From: Actinoplanes sp. M2I2
GTDB taxonomy: Bacteria; Actinomycetota; Actinomycetes; Mycobacteriales; Micromonosporaceae
Assembly (NCBI RefSeq): GCF_023544445.1
Contig: NZ_JALPVJ010000025.1
Coordinates: 1-64,000 of the forward strand
Direction: 5' to 3'
DNA: 64,000 bases
How positions within the stretch are numbered: the first letter of the stretch is position 1; each line of letters begins with the position of its first letter. The notes beneath the pieces are model-generated. The model saw only the letters and a program-made list of their open reading frames with translations. It was not told the origin of the DNA and did no database searches. A program made the position numbers and the translations under genes. Below are positions 7,724-16,300 of the stretch, one piece after another.

Positions 7724-8206
7724 TCACGATATCCATAGATTGTTGGCAATCGCCAGAGCGATCTCGGCCCCGGTTGCGCCGCCGGACAGAACCAGCCACG
7801 GGATACTGCGGAGCGCTTCGCGGTTCTTGGCCACTGCGATCCGCCGCAACGCGGCAAGTTCCTGATCCCAGGCCCCGGCCCGCGCCGGCCATCCGTCGAT
7901 ACGAGGCCGGACCACAGCCAGCAGATGCCAACCGGCCTTCGCCGACGTGAGCGCCGTCAGAGCGAACACGAGGGCCGCCGGAACCGGACACGGCTGTGTC
8001 GCGAGTGCCATGTCCGCCGACATCGTCACCATGCCTCCCGCGACGCCGAGCAAAGTCGCGGCCTTCGCATCGGCCAGTCGGATGATCGCCTGCAACGACT
8101 CCGCGGTTGCCCGGGCGACCCTCAGGTCGGCGCCGGATCGGGAACGACCGGCCGTGGATGTTCTCTCATCTCGCGACGTCATGCGTCCAGCAAAGACCTG
8201 AGCCAC
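7724..8206 (-). CDS. PycTM/DUF5706-like small membrane protein
   Basis: The product has about 160 residues. A helical lead-in is followed by L-A-D-A-K-A-A-T-L-L-G-V-A-G-G and a membrane segment (about 45-65), a second segment (about 75-95) ending in V-V-R-P-R-I, an amphipathic stretch and a C-terminal membrane segment (about 137-157). The A-D-x-K-A-x-x-L-L signature and three-helix layout resemble the Pycsar membrane effector domain (PycTM, DUF5706), which kills by membrane damage. Unlike the classical effector, no cNMP-binding domain is fused; the next gene supplies one. GTG 8206 was chosen because AGGAG is 9 nt upstream; ATG 8215 and TTG 8260 are in-frame alternatives. Family assignment is by eye. 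Confidence 0.65.
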   Translation of the reverse strand: MAQVFAGRMTSRDERTSTAGRSRSGADLRVARATAESLQAIIRLADAKAATLLGVAGGMVTMSADMALATQPCPVPAALVFALTALTSAKAGWHLLAVVRPRIDGWPARAGAWDQELAALRRIAVAKNREALRSIPWLVLSGGATGAEIALAIANNLWIS

Positions 8207-8345
8207 CCCAGCCATCTCCTCAGAATATGAAATCTCGCCGAATGGCCACTCACTCGACAATTCATATTTCTATGAGATCCGTTGCCGTGGCGCGCGATAG
8301 AGATGACAGGACCGACCGATCCGCCGTCACGAAAGGGGTGCGCCG
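8207..8345. promoter_or_regulatory. Divergent promoter region of the cyclase/PycTM-like locus
   Basis: This 139-bp divergent intergenic stretch is visibly more A/T-rich than its surroundings (for example 8246-8280). It must contain promoters for both directions. No unambiguous Crp-type palindrome (TGTGA-N6-TCACA) was found. It is the natural place to test whether the adjacent Crp-like protein binds. Confidence 0.45.
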
Positions 8346-9107
8346 GTGCCTGCGATCAGCGATCCGAGCCGACGAATAGTCATCTCGGTCGACATGGCCG
8401 ACTACAGCAAACGCAACAACTGGCTCCAGTACGAAGCACAGAAGGACTTCCACCGGATCATGGACGAGGCGGCGGAAGAACTGGCCGTCGACCGGCCGGC
8501 TTGGATGCAGCAGCAAGCAGGCGACGGTGAACTGGCCGTTCTCCCGGCCGAAGCGAGTGAACGCGCTCTGGTCGCGAAGCTGACGCCAACCCTCGACAAG
8601 CTTCTCAGGCAACACAATCTGGGCCGGAGCCCGGCCGGGCGCGTCCGCTTGCGAGTCGCCATTCATCAGGGACTGGTGCATCTCGACGGCAGCAACGGCT
8701 TTCCCGGCGAAGCCGTGGTGACAGTGTCCCGCCTCGTCGACTCCCCAGTGATCAAGGATGCCCTCCGTAATCGCTTTCCCCATGCCGACGTGGCTCTGAT
8801 CGTCTCCGATCAGTTGTACAACGACGTCGTGTGCCAGTATCACGACTTGCGGCCCGACCTCTTTCAGAAAGTGTTGGCGGAACTGCCGGACAAGGGATTC
8901 GCACAACCTGCGTGGCTGTATGTGCCAAATGAGAACGCCGCCCAGGACGGCGCGCGCGAACAGTCACCACGACCGGACGACCCTTCGCCGTCGGAGGCCG
9001 GCACCAGCAAGCCGCCGCCCGTTCAAAGATGGGATCACAACAAGGCCAGTGGGCCGACGATCTTCGGAAACCACGGCACCCAGAATCTCGGTCGTGGGCC
9101 CCGATGA
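8346..9107 (+). CDS. Class III nucleotidyl-cyclase-like protein with C-terminal RHIM/BASS-like motif
   Basis: The product has 253 residues. The cyclase-like domain (about 8-205) shows the first metal aspartate D16 (I-S-V-D-M-A-D-Y-S) and the second D60 (A-G-D-G-E-L-A-V-L-P). The final motif reads G-E-A-V-V-T-V-S-R-L: Arg129 is kept, but the usual transition-state Asn is Val. This resembles actinobacterial cyclase-like proteins encoded beside STAND ATPases, and is distantly like Pycsar cyclases. Residues 206-230 are a Pro/Ser-rich linker. Residues 232-249 (NKASGPTIFGNHGTQNLG) closely match residues 74-91 of the next protein. GTG start with GAAAGGGG 7 nt upstream; the stop overlaps the next ATG (ATGA). 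Activity and product nucleotide are unproven. Confidence 0.75.
   Translation: MPAISDPSRRIVISVDMADYSKRNNWLQYEAQKDFHRIMDEAAEELAVDRPAWMQQQAGDGELAVLPAEASERALVAKLTPTLDKLLRQHNLGRSPAGRVRLRVAIHQGLVHLDGSNGFPGEAVVTVSRLVDSPVIKDALRNRFPHADVALIVSDQLYNDVVCQYHDLRPDLFQKVLAELPDKGFAQPAWLYVPNENAAQDGAREQSPRPDDPSPSEAGTSKPPPVQRWDHNKASGPTIFGNHGTQNLGRGPR
9039..9092 (+). other. RHIM/BASS-like motif in cyclase C-terminus
   Basis: This stretch encodes NKASGPTIFGNHGTQNLG, four residues before the cyclase stop. Aligned without gaps to the motif at 9323-9376, it shares N1, A3, G5, G10, Q15 and N16. There are also conservative matches at positions 2, 7, 8, 9, 11 and 17. Gly/Asn/Gln-rich paired motifs of this size are typical of bacterial amyloid-signalling sequences. 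Confidence 0.6.
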
Positions 9108-11194
9108 CCGGGCACGACCAGGGTCCCGTCGCACCGGACGGGCGCGGCCGGGAGTTGATCTCGGCCGGCGCGGATCCGACGGGCGCATCGGCGAACGAAC
9201 GCCCGGAGCCGGCGGCGGCGTCGTCCGAGGGCGAACCACTGCAGCCGGGTGAAGCCAGGGTCGAAGAAGACGACAAGGAAAAGATTCTCGGCTCCCAGTA
9301 CGAGCGGCAGAGGTTCAGCCGGAACCGCGCCAAGGGTCAGTCGATGTGGGGCGACGGCAACATCCAGAACATCTTCTCGGAACGCATGGCGCCGACTTTC
9401 CGCCGACCGGCACAGATGGAGAGTCTGACCGACTACTACGTGCCCACCGACGAGAAGGAGGAGAAAGCCCTGCGGGCCGCCCTGGAGCGGCACGCCACCG
9501 TCTGCCTGGTCGGCGAACCGGAGACGGGACGGTTCAGTACGGCTTGCATGGCCCTCCGGGAGCTGTTCGGACCGAACATCGAGGAGATACTTCCACCGCC
9601 CGACCAGTCTCCGGTGGAAGCGATTCACCAGGTCGGTACCGAAGACCTGACATTGGAGACGGGCTATCTGCTGCGCATCGAGAACAGCGACCCCGACCCG
9701 TACATCAAGCGACTGGACGCCTTGATGCGGGAGAACCGGGCTCAGCTGATCCTCATCCGGAACGCGTCCTCCCCGCCGCGCAGCAACGCCGAGGTCGCCC
9801 ACCTCCCGCCCTCGCCGAAGGAGGTGTTCAAGGCTCATGTGCGGTGGCTCGGTGAGGCGTCGGGCCGAGACGTCACCGGGTACCGACGCCTCGCCGACAC
9901 CGTTCCTCTCCCTCGGAAGCCACGCGACGTCGTGTGGCTGGCCAGTGAGTCCCTGAAGCACAGTCCGGGCGAGGCCGAGGACCTCGCTCATCTGCAGGAT
10001 CTCCGTGCGCTACGAAAACGCGCGACAGACGCTCTCGTGGACGGACCAGACGTCGCGAACGCGGGCCGGCGCCGCCTCCCGCAACATCGACGGGCGTTCC
10101 GTCTCGCGTATGTCGCGATGGCCGGGCGCCCGATCGGCCGCGTTTTCGATGCCACCGGGCACCTGCTCAGGATGCTCGATGCCGCATCGGGCTGGGATGA
10201 TCTCGGCCGCACCGCGCTCGAGCATCCCGTGACGACCCTGCTGGGCGAAGATCTCGCGGCGCAGTGGCAGTCCGCCGACAATCCCCGGCGGCTGGCCCGT
10301 GTCGACGACGAGTTGGCGCGTTCGATCTTCGACGTGGCCTGGCACGAGTTCGACCACACCCGGCCCGCTCTGCTGACGTGGCTCAGAGCCATGGTGGAGG
10401 ACTCCGACGCCGGATCGCGCGACGCCGCCGTCCGGGCCGCGGTCATCCTGGCGCTGGTGGACTTCGACAGCATCTGGCGAGAAGTCATCGATGAATGGAG
10501 CCGATCCCCGAAGTCGCGGGTACGGCTGGCCGCGGCGAAGGCGGCCCTCTACCTCGGATCGGCCAACCGGGTCCAGCATCTTGTGGCGCGGAAGGTCCAC
10601 GGCTGGGCACGCGGCACGAACTATCAACGGGACGCCGCCGCCGGGGCATACGCCGACGGACTGCTGCTGAGTGACCGCCGATGGATCCTCGCGGATCTGC
10701 ACGAGATCGGCACCGATCCCCTGCAAAAACGGGGCTGGACGATCGCCGCCGCGGCAAGTCGGCTACTGACGTCGGAATCCCGTCGTCTGATCGTCGGAAC
10801 CCTGGTCGGCTGGATTCGCGAGGATGGCCCCGCACGGGTGGTGACCCGGCACGCGGCTCGGGCCTTCGTTCGCATGGTGCCGATGCCGCATGAGGACGGG
10901 CGAAGCCCCGTGCCGGTGCTGCTGAGCGGTCTGGCCGAGGGGGACCTTCTGGTGGAGCAGCTGTCAGAGCTCTGGTACCCGGCCTTGCTGGGCGCCAGCA
11001 CCGGGCGGGAGGCCTGGAACGGGTTGCTGGCGTGGTTGCGCCGAGCGGACCACGATTCGGCCTTGCGCCCCTCGGTTCAGGACTTGCTGCGCGACATGGC
11101 CACTCCCCCGGCGCTGCGACGCCGGTTGCTGCTTTGCCTCTCCCGCCCCGACGCACCCGAATGGATCGCCGCCCTGACGGAGGAATGGAAATGA
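9104..11194 (+). CDS. Degenerate STAND-like ATPase with N-terminal amyloid-like motif and helical repeats
   Basis: The product has 696 residues. An acidic disordered N-terminus (1-70) precedes NRAKGQSMWGDGNIQNIF (74-91), which aligns with the cyclase C-terminal motif. A nucleotide-binding-like domain starts near 130. Its P-loop reads G-E-P-E-T-G-R-F-S-T (137-146), with Arg for the Walker Lys, so hydrolysis may be lost. The remainder (about 330-696) is Ala/Leu/Arg-rich helical sequence resembling HEAT/ARM repeats. The layout matches NLR-like STAND receptors: signalling motif, NTPase, repeat sensor. ATG 9104 overlaps the cyclase stop by 4 nt; an in-frame ATG at 9029 would overlap it by 79 nt. 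It is coupled to the next gene through ATGA at 11191. Confidence 0.7.
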   Translation: MTGHDQGPVAPDGRGRELISAGADPTGASANERPEPAAASSEGEPLQPGEARVEEDDKEKILGSQYERQRFSRNRAKGQSMWGDGNIQNIFSERMAPTFRRPAQMESLTDYYVPTDEKEEKALRAALERHATVCLVGEPETGRFSTACMALRELFGPNIEEILPPPDQSPVEAIHQVGTEDLTLETGYLLRIENSDPDPYIKRLDALMRENRAQLILIRNASSPPRSNAEVAHLPPSPKEVFKAHVRWLGEASGRDVTGYRRLADTVPLPRKPRDVVWLASESLKHSPGEAEDLAHLQDLRALRKRATDALVDGPDVANAGRRRLPQHRRAFRLAYVAMAGRPIGRVFDATGHLLRMLDAASGWDDLGRTALEHPVTTLLGEDLAAQWQSADNPRRLARVDDELARSIFDVAWHEFDHTRPALLTWLRAMVEDSDAGSRDAAVRAAVILALVDFDSIWREVIDEWSRSPKSRVRLAAAKAALYLGSANRVQHLVARKVHGWARGTNYQRDAAAGAYADGLLLSDRRWILADLHEIGTDPLQKRGWTIAAAASRLLTSESRRLIVGTLVGWIREDGPARVVTRHAARAFVRMVPMPHEDGRSPVPVLLSGLAEGDLLVEQLSELWYPALLGASTGREAWNGLLAWLRRADHDSALRPSVQDLLRDMATPPALRRRLLLCLSRPDAPEWIAALTEEWK
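9323..9376 (+). other. RHIM/BASS-like motif in STAND-like protein N-terminus
   Basis: This stretch encodes NRAKGQSMWGDGNIQNIF at residues 74-91, between a disordered acidic tail and the NTPase-like domain. It is the partner of the motif encoded at 9039-9092. The position (N-terminal in the receptor, C-terminal in the neighbouring enzyme) is the one expected for homotypic amyloid signalling. Confidence 0.6.
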
Positions 11195-11979
11195 CCGACG
11201 TAACGAGCCGGCCGACGAACGCGCCGGGACGGTGGCGCCGCATCGGCGCCTACTTGATGAGGCTGTGGCGGCGTTTTGTAGCCGCGTTCCAGGGTCCGGA
11301 AGTTCCGCTGGCGCCACCGCCGCCCGCACCGGGGCGTCTGACCGAGCGCCGGTCGATCGCTCCCCTCGCGGTGCCGGCCCGGGGATTCGCTTTCGATTTC
11401 CAGATAGACGGCACTTTCGTCTGGACCAGCGACGGACTCGACCGGTCCGACCTGCGGTCGCTGGTGGAGACCTTCCTCCCGTACGCTCGCGGCCACCTCA
11501 AGGGAGTCGCCGCCGGTCTGGCCCGCGGAGTCGAACCCCACCGCGGTGAGGACTTCGAACGCCGGCTGCGCAGCAAGCTGGCCGAGATGCGGGATTGGAC
11601 CTACGAGCGGCAAGGGCTGCGGGTCAGGTGCCGCGCACACGTGCGGGTGCGGCTGGACGACCGTATTCAGGAGCACATCCGGCCCTATTGGGAACGGATG
11701 ATCGAGCTTGACTACGAGCGGGACATCGCGGCCCGCCGGGCCCGCCACGTCGACCGGGTGAGCGCCCAGTGGGCAGCGGTGCTGGAGAGACTGCTCAAAG
11801 CCCCGGTGCCGGGCGGCGCGGCCACCATGACCGACGAACAGCTCGCGAAGGTGGTGCGGGAGCACCTGGGCGAGCAGCGTGCGTGGGAGGACGCCCTGGC
11901 CGGGCTGGGGCCGCAGGACGAGTATCGGAGGGAGGGTTTCTTCGACCTGCTGACCGAGGAGGGCCGGCGGCCCGCGTGA
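11191..11979 (+). CDS. Unknown third protein of the cyclase/STAND operon
   Basis: The product has 262 residues. It has a strongly basic, amphipathic N-terminus (W-R-R-I-G-A-Y-L-M-R-L-W-R-R-F), a Pro-rich linker (about 35-50), a mixed alpha/beta middle (about 60-160) and a charged helical C-terminus with R-A-R-H-V and E-H-L-G-E-Q segments. There is no catalytic motif I can name and no true membrane helix, though the N-terminus could bind membranes peripherally. ATG 11191 overlaps the previous stop (ATGA) and has GGAGG 7 nt upstream. Strict coupling to the STAND-like gene implies a shared function, possibly an accessory or effector subunit. Confidence 0.72.
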   Translation: MTDVTSRPTNAPGRWRRIGAYLMRLWRRFVAAFQGPEVPLAPPPPAPGRLTERRSIAPLAVPARGFAFDFQIDGTFVWTSDGLDRSDLRSLVETFLPYARGHLKGVAAGLARGVEPHRGEDFERRLRSKLAEMRDWTYERQGLRVRCRAHVRVRLDDRIQEHIRPYWERMIELDYERDIAARRARHVDRVSAQWAAVLERLLKAPVPGGAATMTDEQLAKVVREHLGEQRAWEDALAGLGPQDEYRREGFFDLLTEEGRRPA

Positions 11980-11986
11980 CGCTCGG

Positions 11987-13306
11987 TCAGGGGGTCCGGG
12001 GCAGCGGGGGCAGGGCCGGGCGGTCGAGCCAGGCGGTGAAGAGGTCGTCGAGGGGCTCGGCCGCGAAGCGTTGCGCGTGGGCGCGGAACTGGGCCGTCGT
12101 GACGGTGCGGTGCTGGTGTTCGGCGACCCAGGACCGCAGGAGGGCGAAGAACGCCGGGTCGCCGATGGTGGTGCGCAGGGCGTGCAGCGTCAGCGCGCCG
12201 CGCTTGTAGACCAGCGGGTCGAACATCCGGTCCACGCCCGGGTCGGCGACGGTGACGGTCGCCGGGTGCGACAGCAGCCAGATGTGCCACCGGGTGGCGT
12301 GGATGTCGGCCGACGGGCCGCCCGAGACGCTGGACCACAGCCACTCGGCGTAGGTGGCGAAGCCCTCGTTGAGCCAGATGTGCCGCCAGTCGGCCACCGT
12401 GAGGCTGTTGCCGAACCACTGGTGGGCCAGCTCGTGGGCGACCAGCCGCTCGTGGGTGCGCCGGCCGTCGAGGTGGTTGCGGCCGAAGACGGCCATGCCC
12501 TGCGCCTCGACCGGGTCGTCCAGGTCGTCGTCGGCGACCACCACGACGTACTCCCGGAACGGGTACGGGCCGAACAAGCGTTCCAGGGCGGTCATGATCT
12601 CGCCGTGCCGGCCGAAGTCGTGCCGGAAGATCGTGCGCAGGCGGGGTGGGATCGCGGCCCGCTGCACGACCGGGCCGGGGGCCAGCTCGACCAGCTCGTA
12701 CCGGCCGATCTGGACGCTCATGAGGTACGGCGAGGTGGGTTCGTTCCGCTCGTACACCCAGGTGGTGGTGCCGGCCCCGCGGCGGCGGGAGACCGGGTCG
12801 CCGGTGACCACCACGGTGTAGGGCGACGCGGCGGTGACCGTGACCAGGAAGGTGGCCTTGTCGTCGGGGCGGTCGTTGCACGGGAACCAGGACGGCGACC
12901 CGTCGGGCTGGCTGGCCACCAGCACGCCGTCGGTCAGCTCGTCCCAGCCGAGGTCGCCCCACCGGCCCGAGACGGGCACGGGCGTGCCGGCGTACCGGAC
13001 CTCGACCCGGAACACGGAGCCGTGGTCGATCGCCTTCTCCGGCTTGACCCGGAGCTTGCCCGCACGGTGGGTCCAGCCGGCGCGGCGGCCGTCGACCCGT
13101 ACGTCCTGGATCCGGAACGCGCCGAGGTCGAGGCTGAACCGGGACAGCGGCTGGGTGGTCCGCGCGGTGACCGTGGCCTTCCCGGCGAGCCGGTTGGTGA
13201 GGATCCGGTAGTCCAGGTCGAGGTCGTAGTGGAGCACGCGGTACCCGCCGTTGCCGTGCCCGGGAAGGTACGGATCGGGCGAGTGGTCGGCGCCCGCTGG
13301 GGTCAT
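11987..13306 (-). CDS. M1-family zinc aminopeptidase
   Basis: The product has 439 residues. The zinc motif H-E-L-A-H-Q-W-F-G is followed by the third ligand in L-N-E-G-F-A-T-Y-A-E. The exopeptidase motif usually written GAMEN appears as Q-G-M-A-V-F, as in many actinobacterial M1 enzymes. An N-terminal beta-sandwich (about 20-190) precedes the catalytic domain. It is short for M1 (the C-terminal ERAP-like domain is missing) and has no signal peptide. Its ATG at 13306 overlaps the stop of the Pls-like synthetase by 4 nt, so the two are translationally coupled. A role in hydrolysing the synthetase's polymer, for self-protection or turnover, is a reasonable inference. Confidence 0.9.
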   Translation of the reverse strand: MTPAGADHSPDPYLPGHGNGGYRVLHYDLDLDYRILTNRLAGKATVTARTTQPLSRFSLDLGAFRIQDVRVDGRRAGWTHRAGKLRVKPEKAIDHGSVFRVEVRYAGTPVPVSGRWGDLGWDELTDGVLVASQPDGSPSWFPCNDRPDDKATFLVTVTAASPYTVVVTGDPVSRRRGAGTTTWVYERNEPTSPYLMSVQIGRYELVELAPGPVVQRAAIPPRLRTIFRHDFGRHGEIMTALERLFGPYPFREYVVVVADDDLDDPVEAQGMAVFGRNHLDGRRTHERLVAHELAHQWFGNSLTVADWRHIWLNEGFATYAEWLWSSVSGGPSADIHATRWHIWLLSHPATVTVADPGVDRMFDPLVYKRGALTLHALRTTIGDPAFFALLRSWVAEHQHRTVTTAQFRAHAQRFAAEPLDDLFTAWLDRPALPPLPRTP

Positions 13307-16300
13307 GCCCAGTTCGCGATCGGGTTGCCGAGCCATCGGCTGTTCTCCGGTACGGCGTCGCCCCGGGTGACCAGCGAGCCGGGGCCCACGGTGGTGCGCG
13401 CGCCGATGCTCGCGCCGGGCAGCACGATCCCGTGCGGACCGAGCGTCGCGCCCGCGCCCAGAGTCACCTCGTCCATGCTCATGATCCGATCATGGAACAG
13501 GTGGGTCTGCACCACGCACCCCCGGTTGACGGTGGCGCCCGGCCCGAGCCGCACCAGGTCGTACTCGGGCAGCCAGAACGTCTCCAGCCAGACGCCCCGG
13601 CCGATCTTCGCACCGAGCGTCCGCAGCCACAGGTTGAGCAGGGGCGTACCGGTCGCGAAGCGGAACAGCCACGGCGCGGCCAGCACCTCGACGAACGTGT
13701 CGGCCAGCTCGTTGCGCCAGACGAACGACGTCCACAGGGCCCGGTCGGCGACCCGGAACCGGCCGACCAGCAGCCACTTCGCCGCCGTCGCGGTCAGCGC
13801 GCCGGCGATCGCCGCGGCGAACAGCACCGGGCCCGCGGCCAGCGCGACCGCCCCGAGCCCGGCGGCCTGCCAGATCGATTCGAGGGCGGCGAGCACCAGG
13901 ACGGCCAGGACCCCGGCCAGCATCACCGGGACGACCCGGCACAGCTCGACCGCGGCGCGGGCCAGCTTGAGCCGCAGCGGTGGGTCGTAGGTGCGGCCGG
14001 CGTCGCCCGTCTCGACCGTGCGGCGCAGCGGCATCGGCGGGGCGCCCAGCCACGACGAGCCCTTCTTGGCCTTGCGCGGCGCCGACGAGAGCACGCCGAC
14101 CAGGCCCCGATTGGGCACCGAACGGCCGGGCGCGGCCATCCCCGAGTTGCCGAGGAAGGCCTGCTTGCCGATGCGGGCCGGGCCGACGCGCAGCCAGCCG
14201 TGGCTCAGCTCGTAGGTGGCGACCATCGTGTCGTCGGCCAGGAACGCGCCGTCCTCGACCGTGGTCATCGTGGGCAGGGCCAGGACCGTGGACAGCTCGG
14301 CGTTGCGGCCGATCCGGGCCCCCAGCAGCCGCAGCCACACCGGCGTGAAGAGGCTGGCGTAGATCGGGAACAGCGCGATCCGGGCCATGCCCATGAGCCG
14401 CTCGGTCGTCCACACCTGCCAGGCGACCCGGCCCCGTACGGGGTGGTAGCCGGCCCGCAGGCCGACGCCCAGCAGCCGGACGGCCGCGAGCACGAGCAGC
14501 GCGTACGACAGGAAGTAGGCGACCGCCGCCACCGGGGCCGTCAGCAACGCCGGGCCGAGGTCGAAGCCGTCGCCGACGCTCCAGCCGAGCAGCGCCAGAG
14601 CGGGCAGCACGGCGACGACCGGCAGCAGCCCCAGCAGCTGTGCGGTCACGCTGTAGGCGGCCACCCAGAGGCGGGAACGGTGCGGGGGCCGGCCGGCCGG
14701 CCAGCCCGCGTTGTCCTTGGCGGCGGCCGGCGCGGCGGGCGAACCGGCCCAGTGCTTGGTGGCCGGCACCGCCCCGGTGACGGTGGAGCCGGCCTCGATG
14801 TGCGCGTTCTTGCCGATGCGGGCGCCGGGCATGAGGGTGCTCCGGCCGCCGACCCGGGCGCCCGCGCCGACCCGGACCTTGCCGACCCGGACGACGTCGC
14901 CGTCGACCCAGTAGCCGGACAGGTCGACCTCGGGTTCGACGGCCGCGCCCCGGCCGAGCTTGAGCAGGCCGGTGACCGGCGGGGCGGAGTGCAGGTCGAC
15001 GTCGGGGCCGATCTGCGCGCCGAGCGCCTTGGCATAGGTGATCATCCAGCTCGCGCCGGTGACGCCGGTCGCGCCGGTCAGCTCGGCGAGCCGCTCGGCC
15101 GCCCAGAGCCGCAGGTGCACCGAGCCGCCGCGGGGATAGCTGCCCTTGCCGACGCCGCGCAGCAGCAGCCGGGCGCCGCCGGCCGCGAGGGCGATCCGCC
15201 CCGGCGGGCTGAACAGCAGCAGCCAGCTCGCCGCGATCCACCACCAGGAGACGTGCGGGGCCCAGGCCACCAGGTTGGCCAGCGCGGCCAGCACGGTGAG
15301 CCAGCGCAGCCCGACCAGCGCCAGCATCGGCACCATCAGCACGGCCTGGACGAGCCCGGCCCGCAACGGCGTCGGCCGGACCTCGCGGCGCACCGTCTCG
15401 GTGGCCACGAGCGCGTCGAGGGCCGCCGCCATCTGCGACAGCCGGGGATGCTGGTAGACGTCGGCCACCGCGACCTGCGGGTGGGCCCGCCGGATCCAGG
15501 CCACCAGCTGGGCCGCGTTGAGGCTGCTGCCGCCGTTGCTGAAGAAGTCGGCGCCGGGTTCGGTCGGGCGTACGCCCAGGATCTCCTCCCAGCCGCCGGC
15601 CAGCCAGGCCTGCGTCCCGGTCAGCTCGGCGTCGCCCGCGCCGGCGGCGGCCAGGGGCCACGGCAGCGCGGCCCGGTCGACCTTGCCGGACGTGCGGGTG
15701 GGCAGGGCCTCGACCTCGGCCAGCAGGGGCACGAGCGCGGCGGGCAGTTGCTCACGGATGCGCAGGGCCGCGGCGGCGGCGTCGAAGCCCTCGCGGGGCA
15801 CGACATAGCCGACGAGCAGCTGGTTGCCCGCGGCGGTGCGCTTGATCGCGGCGGCCGCGCCGGCCACCCCGGGCAGCGCCTGCAGGGCGGCGTCGACCTC
15901 ACCCAGCTCGATCCGGCGCCCGCCCAGCTTCACCTGCTCGTCGCCGCGGCCGAGGAACAGCAGCCCCTCGGGCTCGGCGCGCACGATGTCGCCGCTGCGG
16001 TAGGCCCGCTCCCAGCCGAGCGAGGGCAACGGCGCGAACTTCTCGGCGTCCTTCGCGGCGTCGAGATAGCGGGCCAGCCCGACCCCGCCGATGACGAGCT
16101 CGCCGGTCTCGCCCATCGCGACCGGCTGACCGGCCGGGTCGACCACCACGAGCTCCCACCCGGCCAGCGGCAGCCCGATGCGCACCGGGCCCTCGCCGGT
16201 CAGCCGGGCGGCGCAGGCGACCACGGTCGCCTCGGTCGGGCCGTACGTGTTCCAGACCTCGCGGCCCTCGACGGCCAGCCGCTCGGCGAGCTCGGGCGGG

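Noticed and set aside
6973..7857. Longer N-terminus for the Crp-like protein starting near 7857
   Set aside because: It would overlap the PycTM-like gene by about 130 nt and add an unstructured Arg/Pro-rich stretch. GTG 7674 has a Shine-Dalgarno and begins at the domain boundary.
8207..8345. Crp-type operator in the divergent gap
   Set aside because: No TGTGA-N6-TCACA-like palindrome could be seen; binding by the adjacent regulator remains only a possibility.
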